Shown here: positions 44,124 to 53,044 of the stretch, in pieces
Layout: the number at the start of each line of letters is the position of its first letter
How positions within the stretch are numbered: position 1 is the first letter of the stretch
From: Candidatus Omnitrophota bacterium
GTDB lineage: Bacteria > Ratteibacteria > UBA8468 > B48-G9 > JAFGKM01
Direction: 5' to 3'
Assembly: GCA_023819375.1 (NCBI GenBank)
Contig: JAMWDI010000001.1
Span: 62,001-126,000 of the forward strand
Length of the DNA: 64,000 nucleotides
The notes under the pieces: model-generated
Told to the model about the DNA's origin: nothing
What the model saw: the letters and a program-made list of their open reading frames with translations, nothing else
Databases searched by the model: none
Position numbers and translations under genes: made by a program

Positions 44124-45302
44124 TTAAATCAAATTTAATTTTTTATGTTTTTGATAAATTCTTTCTGCTAATATTTCAATTTTTTCAAAAACTTCTTTCG
44201 TTGGGTGGCCCTTAAATATGACTGGTTCTATTATTTCCACATCAAATCCTTTTATCATATCTTCAATATATTTTAACATATTAGTTCCCCATAAAAAAGA
44301 ACCTATTAAAGAAATAAATTTTGTCTTTGGTCTTAAAATTTTAAAAAGATAGAGCGTATAAAGGATATAAGGATGAGGTCCACTTAAAACAGTCGGACTC
44401 CCTAATACAATAGTTGCACTATCAACTAAATTTATTGCCAGTTCTCCCAAATCTGTTTCGGTTAAATTAAATGGTTTTACTTCAATCCCCTTATCAATTA
44501 ATATTTTTACAAAATAATCAACTGCTTTTTTTATACTACCATGCATAGAAACATAAGGAATAATTACACAATTTCTTACATTATCAGAAACCCATTCATT
44601 ATAGGCATCAATAATAACCTCAGGAATATCATGAACAGGACCATGACTCGGTGCAATGATTTCTATTTCATAGTTTTTAAGTCTTTCAAGATATTTTTTA
44701 ATATGATTCCTAAAAGGCATCATAATTTCGGCATAATATCTTTTAGCACCCAATAAGAAATCATTTTCGCTTGCCCATATTCTACTTGTTGCAAGATGAG
44801 ATCCAAATAAATCACAAGGAAATAAAACTTTATTTTTAATTTCATAAGTTAAAATTGTTTCAGGCCAGTGAACAAATGGTGTATAAATAAATTCAAGTGT
44901 TTTATCTCCAATATTCAGTTTTTCTCCATCTCTAATTGTAATAATTCTATCTTCTGGAATAAGCAATAAACTTTTTATAAATTCCTTCCCTTTTTCACTT
45001 GCAATAACTTTTGCATTCTCAAATTTTTTAAGTAATTCGGGAATTATTCCAGAATGGTCCTGTTCTGAATGGTTTGAAACAATATAATCAATTTTTTCTA
45101 TTTTAAGTTCTTCTATACCCTTAAACAATTTTTCTTCTGTTCTTGGGTCTGAAGAATCAATTAATACATTTTTTTCATCCTTCAAGAAATAAGAATTATA
45201 ACTTGTTCCTTGAGGTAAAGGAATTAATTCATCAAAAAGTCGCCTATCCCAATCATTTGTTATTATGGCATAAATATTTTTTCTGATTTCTTTAATTATC
45301 AT
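44124..45302 (-). CDS. fprA: Flavodiiron protein (FprA; O2/NO reductase)
   Basis: 392 residues. N-terminal beta-lactamase-like diiron domain ([16 protein letters not shown] with HxEx[27 protein letters not shown]), then a flavodoxin domain from about residue 250 ([37 protein letters not shown]). Reduces O2 to water and/or NO to N2O, fed by rubredoxin. Overlaps the rubredoxin gene by 4 bases, a natural pair. Confidence 0.96.
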   Translation of the reverse strand: MIIKEIRKNIYAIITNDWDRRLFDELIPLPQGTSYNSYFLKDEKNVLIDSSDPRTEEKLFKGIEELKIEKIDYIVSNHSEQDHSGIIPELLKKFENAKVIASEKGKEFIKSLLLIPEDRIITIRDGEKLNIGDKTLEFIYTPFVHWPETILTYEIKNKVLFPCDLFGSHLATSRIWASENDFLLGAKRYYAEIMMPFRNHIKKYLERLKNYEIEIIAPSHGPVHDIPEVIIDAYNEWVSDNVRNCVIIPYVSMHGSIKKAVDYFVKILIDKGIEVKPFNLTETDLGELAINLVDSATIVLGSPTVLSGPHPYILYTLYLFKILRPKTKFISLIGSFLWGTNMLKYIEDMIKGFDVEIIEPVIFKGHPTKEVFEKIEILAERIYQKHKKLNLI

Positions 45303-45466
45303 TTTAAATCCTCCTTTTCAAACATATCCTTTCCTGCTCCACAAACAGGACATACCCAATCGTCGGGCAATTTTTCAAAAGGAGTGCCCGGATTTATCCC
45401 ATTTTCAGGGTCTCCTTTTTCTGGATCATATACATATCCACAAACTTTACAAACATATCTATCCAT
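45299..45466 (-). CDS. rub: Rubredoxin
   Basis: 55 residues from ATG 45466 with AAGGAGG upstream. Iron site [20 protein letters not shown] and [14 protein letters not shown] (two CxxCG). Electron donor to the flavodiiron protein, superoxide reductase and rubrerythrin. Its stop overlaps the fprA start (ATGA). The permease stop is 3 bases upstream. Confidence 0.97.
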   Translation of the reverse strand: MDRYVCKVCGYVYDPEKGDPENGINPGTPFEKLPDDWVCPVCGAGKDMFEKEDLK

Positions 45467-45469
45467 TTC

Positions 45470-46699
45470 TTACCTCCTTTTTTCTATTTTATAACCTGCT
45501 TTTTCTATCAGTTCTTCTACTTTTTCATCTGGAATATTTTTAGGTACAAAAACTTTTTTCTTTTTTAAATTAACCACTACCTCTATATCTTCATTTTTAA
45601 AAACATTCTCAATAGTTCTAACACAGTGTTCACATTTCATATCAGGAACTTTAAATTCCTTCATATTATTTATTTCTCTTTGAAATTTAAAAGTTCTCAA
45701 AATTAAAAACAACAAAAGTATAGAAGCAATATTTTTTACCTCTACCGGTATAAATTTACTTTGATGGTGGTGAATAACATTAAAATTATAATTAGAGTAA
45801 ATTTTATCAATAATCAATCCGAAAATAATAGCCCACAAAATAATTGAGGATATATAAATTAAAAAATTTCTTTTACCAAATTTACCAAAAATAAAACTCA
45901 AAGTGACAGAATTTGTAGCAGGTCCCGCAAACAAAAAAACAAGACCTGCTCCTGGGGACATACCTTTTGATATCAACGAAGAAGTAATTGGAATTGAACC
46001 AGTTGCACATACATACATAGGAATACTGATTATTAACATTAAAAAATAAGAAAACAACCTGTTGCCGAAATATTTCAATATTATATTTTTAGGTATAAAA
46101 ACTGAAATAAAAGCCCCTATAACAATACCAATTAAAATCCACTTACCTGTATCTTCAATTAATTCAAAAAATCCATAGTTAATCACTGTTTTTATTTTTT
46201 TAATTAACGATAATTTTTTAATCTCCTTATTGCAATTTTTACAAACTATTTTTTCTGAATAATGTTTCTTACTTTTATCAAAAATATTCACAATACTTCC
46301 TGCAAAAATTCCTGAAAAAAAAGAAGAGACAGGACGTATTATTGCAAAAACAGGACCCAAAAGTGAATAAGTTGCAAAAATTGAATCAATACCAGTTGTA
46401 GGAGTTGAAATTAAGAATGAAATTGTTGCTCCTTTACTTGCTCCCTCTCTATCCAGATGATTTGCAACAGGAATAACTCCGCAGGAACACAAAGGGAGTG
46501 GAATACCAATAATTGCAGATTTTAAAACTGAACTTAAAGATGGTAATGACAAATAATTATAAATTTTTTCTTTTGGTATAATAATTTTCAAAATTCCAGA
46601 AATTAAAAAACCAAAAAGTAAATAAGGGCTCATTTCATTTAAAAGTCGCCAAAACTCAAAAAATAAATTTTTGATCATTTTTTTGTTTTCAAAAGACAT
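45470..46699 (-). CDS. CSC-motif permease fused to a heavy-metal-associated (HMA) domain
   Basis: 409 residues from ATG 46699 (a TTG at 46708 is also open). SO_0444-type Cu/Zn-efflux permease: IPLPLCSCGVIPVANHL (CSC) in repeat 1, CATGSIPITSSLI in repeat 2, a central loop IVCKNCNKEI (CxxC) and a His-rich loop FNVIHHHQSKF. The C-terminal 65 residues form an HMA domain with FKVPDMKCEHCVRTIENVF (CxxC) that can deliver metal to the channel. Starts inside the fur-type gene by 25 bases, so it is under that regulator. Confidence 0.87.
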   Translation of the reverse strand: MSFENKKMIKNLFFEFWRLLNEMSPYLLFGFLISGILKIIIPKEKIYNYLSLPSLSSVLKSAIIGIPLPLCSCGVIPVANHLDREGASKGATISFLISTPTTGIDSIFATYSLLGPVFAIIRPVSSFFSGIFAGSIVNIFDKSKKHYSEKIVCKNCNKEIKKLSLIKKIKTVINYGFFELIEDTGKWILIGIVIGAFISVFIPKNIILKYFGNRLFSYFLMLIISIPMYVCATGSIPITSSLISKGMSPGAGLVFLFAGPATNSVTLSFIFGKFGKRNFLIYISSIILWAIIFGLIIDKIYSNYNFNVIHHHQSKFIPVEVKNIASILLLFLILRTFKFQREINNMKEFKVPDMKCEHCVRTIENVFKNEDIEVVVNLKKKKVFVPKNIPDEKVEELIEKAGYKIEKRR

Positions 46700-47094
46700 T
46701 CTTTGCAAGTTCCAATTAAATATATATGATGTTCTTCTACTTTATGCCCATTCACTTCTTTACATTTTATAATTGAACACATCTTAAAAATGTCATAGAT
46801 TTTTTCACATTTTTTACATTTAAAATGTATGTGTGGTTTTTCAATAAAATCAAATTTAATTTGGTTTTCTTCAATTAAAATCTCTGAAAGTAATTTTTTT
46901 TGACAAAAAAGTTTTAAAGTATTGTAAACCGTTGTAATTGAAAGTGTTGGAATCTTTTTTACTAAATGTTTAAATATTTCATCAACAGAAGGGTGAGTTT
47001 TATTCTCAATAAAATATTTAAAAACCTCAACTCTTTGGAAAGATGGTTTTATACCTTTCTCTTTGAATAACTTTAAAATTTCTTCTTTTTTCAT
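46675..47094 (-). CDS. Fur-family regulator (PerR/Zur type)
   Basis: 139 residues. Winged helix KPSFQRVEVFKYFIENKTHP and THPSVDEIFKHLVKK with LSITTVYNTLKLF; structural zinc CxxC pairs KCKKCEKIYD and GTCKECLLK; regulatory site residues HIHFKC and EEHHIYLIG. PerR is favoured because of the stress genes that follow; Zur or Fur cannot be excluded, since a metal permease is the next gene. First gene of the long minus-strand run. Confidence 0.92.
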   Translation of the reverse strand: MKKEEILKLFKEKGIKPSFQRVEVFKYFIENKTHPSVDEIFKHLVKKIPTLSITTVYNTLKLFCQKKLLSEILIEENQIKFDFIEKPHIHFKCKKCEKIYDIFKMCSIIKCKEVNGHKVEEHHIYLIGTCKECLLKTKK

Positions 47095-47131
47095 ATTGTT
47101 TTAATTTTGTACTAATTACAATTTTAAAATA

Positions 47132-47159
47132 ATTTTATCTTTTTAAAAATTTTTGTCAA
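47132..47159 (-). promoter_or_regulatory. Promoter of the Fur-family regulator and stress run
   Basis: On the minus strand TTGACA (complement of 47154-47159), 16-base spacer, TAAAAT (complement of 47132-47137). Between -10 and the ATG at 47094 lies an AT-rich segment with TTAAAATTGTAATTA, a loose match to a PerR-type 7-1-7 dyad; the operator call is weak. This is the only strong promoter seen ahead of the genes running to trxB. Confidence 0.65.
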
Positions 47160-47176
47160 GTTAAATTTATAAAACC

Positions 47177-47977
47177 TTATTTTTCAAGGACTTCATTCAT
47201 ACTACCTGTTCTATATCCTTCAAGGTCAACTGTTATATATTTATAACCAAGCCTCTTAAATTTTTCTATAATCTTCTTTCTATATTTAATCAACTTACTA
47301 ATCTGATTCCTATCAACTTCAATTCTCGCCAATTCATTATAATCTCTTACTCTTACAATTTTAAATCCCAATGAATATAAAAATCTCTCCCCTTTTTCAA
47401 TTCTTTTCAACTTTTCCTCTACTATTTTTTCTCCATATGGTATTCTTGAAGCAAGGCAAGCCATTTGTGGTTTATTCCATGTTGGTAAATTTAACTTTTT
47501 TGAAATTTCTCTTATTTCCCTTTTTCCTATACCACAATCTTTAAAGGGAGAAATAACATTATAAATCTTTTTGGCCTTCTCCCCAGGTCTATAATCTTTT
47601 TCATCATCTTTATTTGTTCCATCAACAATAAATTTAAAATTATATTTCTTTTTTACTTCTTCAATTTTGCTGAATAATTCTTTTTTGCACCAAAAACATC
47701 TGTCAGGTGGGTTGTTGATAAAATTTCTATTTTTAAATTCCTCTGTTTTTAACTCAATTAATTTAACACCAAGTTTTTTACAGAAATCTTTTGCAAATTT
47801 CCTCTCTTCTTCTGGATAAACTGGAGAAATACCACAAACTGCAATTACATTATCTTTACCAAGAGTATCAACAGAAATTTTTAACAAAAGAGAACTATCA
47901 ACACCTCCAGAATATGCAACAATAATTTTTTCTAATCTTTTTATATATTCTTTTAACTTTTTAATTTTATCTACCAT
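47177..47977 (-). CDS. larE: LarE-type ATP-dependent sacrificial sulfur transferase
   Basis: 266 residues. PP-loop IVAYSGGVDSSLLLKIS (about 18-34), PDRCFWCKKELFSKIEE, VDGTNKDDEKDYRPG, and KPQMACLASRIPYGEKI containing the sulfur-donor-type Cys. LarE donates sulfur to the nickel-pincer cofactor of lactate racemase-like enzymes. No larA, larB or larC is in the window, so it may serve another thiolation. Last gene of the rrf2 operon, directly after nfu (shares one base). Confidence 0.9.
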   Translation of the reverse strand: MVDKIKKLKEYIKRLEKIIVAYSGGVDSSLLLKISVDTLGKDNVIAVCGISPVYPEEERKFAKDFCKKLGVKLIELKTEEFKNRNFINNPPDRCFWCKKELFSKIEEVKKKYNFKFIVDGTNKDDEKDYRPGEKAKKIYNVISPFKDCGIGKREIREISKKLNLPTWNKPQMACLASRIPYGEKIVEEKLKRIEKGERFLYSLGFKIVRVRDYNELARIEVDRNQISKLIKYRKKIIEKFKRLGYKYITVDLEGYRTGSMNEVLEK

Positions 47978-48207
47978 TAATCTTCAACTTCGACAACTTC
48001 TTTTACTTCAGGAACTCTATCTTTTATAATAGCCTCTATTCTCATCTTCAAAGTTATTTGAGAAAAAGGACACCCTCTACAAGCACCTGTTAATTTCACT
48101 TTAACAATTCCATCTTTTGCTTCAACTATTTCACAATCGCCACCTTCTGCTTGCAAAAAACCTCTTACATCTTCAATTGCTTTTTCAACCTTTTCTTTTA
48201 AATCCAT
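47977..48207 (-). CDS. nfu: NifU C-terminal-like Fe-S carrier (Nfu)
   Basis: 76 residues: VEKAIEDVRGFLQAEGGDCE and KLTGACRGCPFSQITLKMRI with the cluster CxxC. Carries [4Fe-4S] clusters to apo-targets such as NadA and ferredoxins. SD of AGGAGG type upstream. Separated from iscU by the pseudopilin gene. Confidence 0.95.
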   Translation of the reverse strand: MDLKEKVEKAIEDVRGFLQAEGGDCEIVEAKDGIVKVKLTGACRGCPFSQITLKMRIEAIIKDRVPEVKEVVEVED

Positions 48208-48226
48208 TTGGCCTCCTTTTATTCTA

Positions 48227-48961
48227 TTATTCTATGTCTTTCCCTAAAATTCCATTTTTTGTTAAATTTATATCTGGATATCCATCATTTGCTGGTAAAA
48301 TTTCTTTTGCTTTTCTAAATTCAACATGACCATCAACAAATAAATAATTTCTACTTCCTTCCCAACTCCACCATCCATTATTCCCACCTGTGTGATTATC
48401 AAGCCATTCTGCAATTATTATTTTTTTGGTAGGATATGCAACCTGTGAAATTTTTTGACCTACTGTAGGAAAAATTTTATTTTTATCATATGTATAACTT
48501 TTGTCATCCATCTGGTTAATCTGTTCTGGAGAGTGATAAAAACTCATTGAATATCCATATGAAGTAGATTCCCATTTAGTTGGTGCAGTTTTATCAGAAG
48601 GACAGTGAAAAATATCTTTTGGTCTTGAAAATCTCTTTTTAATTTTGTCATAAGAATATGGATTTATATTTACAAAATAAGGGCCTATAAGAATTCTCCA
48701 TCCACGTCCCATCCATAGCCAGTAACCTTCAGGAAATGGATCTTGATATGCAGGGAAAAAACCTTCATAATCATCCGTATACATTGAAAACGCAATATAT
48801 ATCTGTTTTAAATTATTCATACATACTGCCTGTCTTGCCCTTTCTCTTGCTTTACTTAACGCAGGCAAAATTAAACTTGATAAAATTGATACTATCATAA
48901 CTACTACTAATAATTCAATTAAAACAAAACCATTACTTTTTATTTTTCTTTCTATAGTCAT
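48227..48961 (-). CDS. Type II secretion/type IV pseudopilin with H-X9-DG type end
   Basis: 244 residues. N-terminal prepilin signal and helix: GFVLIELLVVVMIVSILSSL, preceded by basic residues (MTIERKIKSN). Body with MNNLKQIYIAFSMYTDDYEG, WIMG-type Trp-rich segment and the terminal NYLFVDGHVEFRKA are typical of the solitary pseudopilin-like families expanded in Planctomycetes, Lentisphaerae and Omnitrophota. No secretion genes nearby. It starts 29 bases inside iscU and splits iscU from nfu, an odd site. Function unknown. Confidence 0.88.
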   Translation of the reverse strand: MTIERKIKSNGFVLIELLVVVMIVSILSSLILPALSKARERARQAVCMNNLKQIYIAFSMYTDDYEGFFPAYQDPFPEGYWLWMGRGWRILIGPYFVNINPYSYDKIKKRFSRPKDIFHCPSDKTAPTKWESTSYGYSMSFYHSPEQINQMDDKSYTYDKNKIFPTVGQKISQVAYPTKKIIIAEWLDNHTGGNNGWWSWEGSRNYLFVDGHVEFRKAKEILPANDGYPDINLTKNGILGKDIE

Positions 48962-49322
48962 TAATTGCTGCTTTTAATCCTTCTTCTGCAAGTAATGAGC
49001 AATGTTTTTTTATTGGTGGAAGACCTCCAAGGAATTCAACCACATCTTTATTTGATATTTTTTCTGCTTCAGACAATGTCTTTCCTTTTGCAAGTTCAGT
49101 AACAACTGAACTTGTTGCAATTGCTGCAGCGCAACCAAAAGTTTCAAATTTTATATCCTCAATTATCTCTTCTCCCTTTTCATTTTTTCTAACTTTTATA
49201 TATATCCACATTACATCACCACAAACAGGATTTCCAACTTTACCTATACCATCTGCATTTTCAATTCTTCCCATATTTCTTGGATTTCTAAAATATTCAA
49301 GTACTTTTTCTGTATAGTCCAT
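48933..49322 (-). CDS. iscU: Fe-S cluster assembly scaffold IscU/NifU
   Basis: 129 residues. Three cluster Cys: GNPVCGDVMW (Cys34), FETFGCAAAIATSS (Cys63) and PIKKHCSLLAEEGLK (Cys107); the Asp after the first Cys is kept. Receives sulfur from IscS encoded two genes upstream. Together with Rrf2, IscS and Nfu it makes a compact ISC-like system without HscA/HscB/ferredoxin. Confidence 0.96.
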   Translation of the reverse strand: MDYTEKVLEYFRNPRNMGRIENADGIGKVGNPVCGDVMWIYIKVRKNEKGEEIIEDIKFETFGCAAAIATSSVVTELAKGKTLSEAEKISNKDVVEFLGGLPPIKKHCSLLAEEGLKAAINDYRKKNKK

Positions 49323-49357
49323 TTTTTATTTCCTGCTTTGAAGTTGGAATTTTGAAA

Positions 49358-50269
49358 TTAAACATATTCAAGCATCCTCTCAAGCGATACTTTTGCTTTC
49401 TCTAAAATATCTGGTTTTAAATTTATCTCATATTTTTCTTCTTTCAAAGATAAATATAATTTTTCAATTGTTATCTTTTTCATATTTGGACATATTTTAC
49501 CAGAACCAAGCGAATAAAATTCTTTCTCAGGATTTTCTTTTTTAAGTCTATGCAATAATCCTTCTTCTGTTCCTATTATAAATATTTTTGAGTTTGACTC
49601 TTTTGCTCTTTTTAACATACCAGAAGTTGAATATATACCATCTGCAAGTTTTTGAATTTCTGGGTCACATTCAGGATGAACAATTATTTCAGCATTTGGA
49701 TATTTTTCCCTTGCTTTTTTTACCTCTTCTACAGTAAATTTTCTATGAACAAAACAATAACCATCCCAACATATTATCTCTTTTTCAGAAACTTTTTGCT
49801 TCACATACCAACACAGGTTTTTATCAGGCAAAAATATAATTTTCTTTGCAGGAACATTTCTTACAACTATATCAGCATTTGCACTTGTACAACAAACATC
49901 TGATATACTTTTAACATCTGCATTTGTATTTACATAGGAAACAATCCAGGCATCAGGATATTTTTCTTTCATCTTTAAAACATCTTGGTATTTTGCCATA
50001 TCTGCCAAAGGACATCCAGCATCTAAATCTGGAAGTAAAACTTTTTTATCAGGTGATAATATTTTTGCTGTTTCAGCCATAAATTTAACTCCACAAAATA
50101 CAATAATTTTTGCATCTTTAACTTGGCTTGCCTTTCTTGCAAGTTCAAGAGAATCACCAACAAAATCAGCCAAATCCTGAATTTCTGGAATTTGATAATT
50201 ATGGGCAAGAATTATTGCTTCTTTTTCTTTTTTTAATCTTAAAATTTCCTCAATCATTTCTTCTCCCAA
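49358..50269 (-). CDS. nadA: Quinolinate synthase
   Basis: 303 residues. [4Fe-4S] enzyme making quinolinate from iminoaspartate and DHAP in NAD synthesis. IILAHNYQIPEIQDLADFVG, FCGVKFMAETAKIL (first Cys), YVNTNADVKSISDVCCTSAN, VHPECDPEIQKLADG, GSGKICPNMKKITIEKL (last Cys). Starts 16 bases inside iscS; NifS-like genes next to nadA are common because the enzyme needs cluster supply. No nadB or nadC here. Confidence 0.97.
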   Translation of the reverse strand: MGEEMIEEILRLKKEKEAIILAHNYQIPEIQDLADFVGDSLELARKASQVKDAKIIVFCGVKFMAETAKILSPDKKVLLPDLDAGCPLADMAKYQDVLKMKEKYPDAWIVSYVNTNADVKSISDVCCTSANADIVVRNVPAKKIIFLPDKNLCWYVKQKVSEKEIICWDGYCFVHRKFTVEEVKKAREKYPNAEIIVHPECDPEIQKLADGIYSTSGMLKRAKESNSKIFIIGTEEGLLHRLKKENPEKEFYSLGSGKICPNMKKITIEKLYLSLKEEKYEINLKPDILEKAKVSLERMLEYV

Positions 50270-51423
50270 AATGGACTCATTTTTCTTAATTTTTCAACTA
50301 TCTTTGGTAATACATCAAGAACTTTATCAACATCTTCTTCTTTATTATATTTACCAAGGGAAAACCTTAAAGAACCATGCGCGATTTCAGGTGGAATTCC
50401 AATTGCAAGTAAAACATGACTTGGTTCAAGTGAACCAGATGTACATGCAGAACCACTTGAAGCATAAATTTTTTCAAAATCAAGATTTAAAAGAATACTT
50501 TCTCCTTCAACATATTTAACACACAAATTTAATGTATTATATAAGCGATTTTCAGGATGTCCATTTATAATAATTTCAGGTATATTTTCCATTATTCCTT
50601 TTTCAAGTTTATCTCTTAAATATTTCACCTTCTTTGCCTCTTCTTCCATTTCTTCTTTTGCTATCTCGCAGGCTTTTCCAAGACCTATAATACCTGGAAC
50701 ATTATAAGTCCCTCCTCTTTTTCCTTTCTCCTGTTCTCCACCGTGAATAAATGTCTCAATTTTTGTTCCTTTTTTTATATAAATTGCTCCAACTCCTTTG
50801 GGACCATAAAATTTATGTGCAGATAAAGAAATTATATCAACTCCAAGTTTTTTCACAGAAACAGGAATTTTGCCAACTGTCTGAACACAATCTGAGTGAA
50901 AATATATACCATTTTCTTTTGCTATTTTTGCTATTTCTTCAATTGGCTGGATTGTTCCTATCTCATTATTTGCATGCATTATTGTTATTAAAATTGTTTC
51001 TTTTTTAATTGATTTTCTTATAAAATCAACATCAACAACTCCATATTTATCAACTGGTGCATATGTAATTTCATATCCAATTTTACTTAAAAATTTACAG
51101 GTATTCAAAACAGCATGATGCTCTATCTGACTTGTAATTATATGATTTCCTTTATTTTTTAAAGCAAAAGATATTCCCTTTATAGCCCAGTTATCACTTT
51201 CTGTCCCTCCAGAAGTAAAGAATATTTCTTCTGGTTCTGCATCAATCAATTCTGCAACTTTCTGCCTTGCTTTTTCTATTTCTTTTTTATTTTCTCTTGC
51301 TATTTCATAAATTGAACTGGGATTTCCAAATTTTTCAAAAAAATAATCTTTCATAACTTCTAAAACCCTCGGATCCGTTGGTGTTGTCGCATTATAGTCC
51401 ATATAAATTGTTTTATTTTCCAT
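50254..51423 (-). CDS. iscS: Cysteine desulfurase (IscS/NifS)
   Basis: 389 residues, PLP enzyme. IYMDYNATTPTDPRVLEVM, TSGGTESDNWAIKG, SLSAHKFYGPKGVGAIYI (PLP Lys about 204) and the catalytic-Cys loop ASSGSACTSGSLEPSHVLLA (about 325). Short loop with SGSACTSG is the group I type that works with IscU. Provides sulfur to IscU, NadA maturation and tRNA thiolation. Confidence 0.97.
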   Translation of the reverse strand: MENKTIYMDYNATTPTDPRVLEVMKDYFFEKFGNPSSIYEIARENKKEIEKARQKVAELIDAEPEEIFFTSGGTESDNWAIKGISFALKNKGNHIITSQIEHHAVLNTCKFLSKIGYEITYAPVDKYGVVDVDFIRKSIKKETILITIMHANNEIGTIQPIEEIAKIAKENGIYFHSDCVQTVGKIPVSVKKLGVDIISLSAHKFYGPKGVGAIYIKKGTKIETFIHGGEQEKGKRGGTYNVPGIIGLGKACEIAKEEMEEEAKKVKYLRDKLEKGIMENIPEIIINGHPENRLYNTLNLCVKYVEGESILLNLDFEKIYASSGSACTSGSLEPSHVLLAIGIPPEIAHGSLRFSLGKYNKEEDVDKVLDVLPKIVEKLRKMSPFWEKK

Positions 51424-51432
51424 TTTTAAATT

Positions 51433-51837
51433 TTAAATGGTTGATATCATTGCATTCGTTGGACATCCCTTTATGCATAATTCACATGCAATACATTTTT
51501 CTGGTTCAAATTTAACTTCATATGTATTTCTATTAAGGTATAAAGCCCCTGTTGGACACAAAGCAATACAAACTGAGCAATCCGTACATCTTTCTTTTAT
51601 CATTCTTATATCACTCTCTATTAGTTGAATTTTTACTCCTTTACTTTTTAATTCTTCTACCGCATCAAAAACATTTTTTTCTTCTCCTGAAAAAGCAATT
51701 ACAAGTGTTCCTTCCTCTTCAGGAGAGACAAAGGCTTTTAAAATGTTAAATTCAAGATTGTATTTCCTCACAATAGTTGAAATTATTGGCTTATCAACTA
51801 AAACTGGCGGGAAATGCATTACAAATTTTTTTTCCAT
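51433..51837 (-). CDS. NIL-domain 4Fe-4S ferredoxin of homocysteine synthesis
   Basis: 134 residues: N-terminal NIL domain (about 1-75, HFPPVLVDKPIISTIVRKYN) and C-terminal ferredoxin with CTDCSVCIALCPTGAL and CIACELCIKGCPTNAM. Partner of the DUF39 protein encoded just upstream (1 base apart). In methanogens the homologous pair (MA1821/MA1822 type) makes homocysteine from aspartate semialdehyde and sulfide. Confidence 0.93.
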   Translation of the reverse strand: MEKKFVMHFPPVLVDKPIISTIVRKYNLEFNILKAFVSPEEEGTLVIAFSGEEKNVFDAVEELKSKGVKIQLIESDIRMIKERCTDCSVCIALCPTGALYLNRNTYEVKFEPEKCIACELCIKGCPTNAMISTI

Positions 51838-51838
51838 A

Positions 51839-53032
51839 TTATACCTCCTTCATTGGTTTAAATTTATATCCTGATTCTGGACCAGGGAAATAGAAAATTG
51901 GTTCAGTTAATAAAAATTCACCACTTTCAATCCACTTTTTTAAAATTTCTGCTATTTCTTTTGCCTTTTTATAACTTGACAGAGAACCGGTTGGAATTTC
52001 TTTTCCCATCAATTTTATCTTCCCACTTTTCAGTTGTGAGTAATTTACATAATCTAAAATATTTCCTGTTGAATTTGGATAATCATAACTGTAATCAACT
52101 ACAGGTGCATAAATCTCTTCATCAGGTATACTTACCCAATTTAATATTTCTTCATTCAAAATTGGTATTGGAATACCAACACCAACTATTAAACTCGTTC
52201 CATATCCTGTTAAACTTGCTCCTTTTAAAAATTCTACTTTCATCTGTTTTAAATCACCAATTAAAGCAAGCGTTGCTCCAGGAATAGTAGGTACTCCATT
52301 TTCCCTTCGTTTTACACCTGGATTATATTGAGTCCCCCACCAACAAACATACCCAATCCCTCCTCCAAGAAAAATCCTTGTCCCAAATCCAATAGTTTTC
52401 AAATATGGATCTTTTAAAAGTGGTGATAATTGCCCTGCTGAACAATAATTTGCATTTCCGAGATTTGGTTTTAAGACTCCCATGTAAGTATAAATTGTTT
52501 TATTTGAAAGATTGACTGCAACATTATAATTCTGATAACAATTTCTTGGATTAAAAAGTATTGCTTCATTTATATCATTTATTGTAATTTTTGTCTTTAA
52601 ATATTTTTTTGGATAACAGTCAGTGCCATATGCATAGGCAACAAGTTCAATTTCTTTTCCACTTACTAAATCTTCAATTACATGTCCACCACCATATTTA
52701 AACTCGCCTGGATATTTAGTATTCCTTGGATCATCATCTGGCAAAGCAGTCGCTCCAAGATAAACATCAACAGCAGCAAGTCCAGAATAAGCAGGGACAT
52801 TATTTAAATATACTCTTCCTCCACCCATTTTGATTTTTTCTTTTGAATGACCAAAATTTAAAAATACACCAGAAGAACACATAGGGCCAAAAGTTCCAGT
52901 TGTTACAACATCTACCTCTTTTGCGAGTTTTTTAACATTTGTAGATTTTTTTAATTCAATTATTTCATCTGCTGTTAAAACTACTACTTCTCCTCTTTTT
53001 ATTTTTTCATTTATTTCTCTTATCGTTTTCAT
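51839..53032 (-). CDS. L-aspartate semialdehyde sulfurtransferase (DUF39, homocysteine synthesis)
   Basis: 397 residues. DUF39 motifs: EVDVVTTGTFGPMCSSGVFL, MGGGRVYLNNVPAYSGLAAV, AYGTDCYPKKYLKT, NYNVAVNLSNKTIYTYMGVL, GGGIGYVCWWGTQYNPG. Several conserved Cys; one carries the sulfur. With the NIL ferredoxin it gives homocysteine directly from sulfide, bypassing O-acetylhomoserine. Spacing and co-direction with cysK (12 bases) indicate a sulfide-assimilation operon. Confidence 0.93.
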   Translation of the reverse strand: MKTIREINEKIKRGEVVVLTADEIIELKKSTNVKKLAKEVDVVTTGTFGPMCSSGVFLNFGHSKEKIKMGGGRVYLNNVPAYSGLAAVDVYLGATALPDDDPRNTKYPGEFKYGGGHVIEDLVSGKEIELVAYAYGTDCYPKKYLKTKITINDINEAILFNPRNCYQNYNVAVNLSNKTIYTYMGVLKPNLGNANYCSAGQLSPLLKDPYLKTIGFGTRIFLGGGIGYVCWWGTQYNPGVKRRENGVPTIPGATLALIGDLKQMKVEFLKGASLTGYGTSLIVGVGIPIPILNEEILNWVSIPDEEIYAPVVDYSYDYPNSTGNILDYVNYSQLKSGKIKLMGKEIPTGSLSSYKKAKEIAEILKKWIESGEFLLTEPIFYFPGPESGYKFKPMKEV

Positions 53033-53044
53033 TTTTAACTCCTT

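Noticed and set aside
50271-51008. Open frames on the plus strand antisense to iscS, and similar ones over thrS, rbr, DUF39 and others
   Set aside because: They are Leu/Gln/Phe-rich mirror frames of AT-rich genes, lack ribosome-binding sites and resemble no protein; the sense genes are certain.
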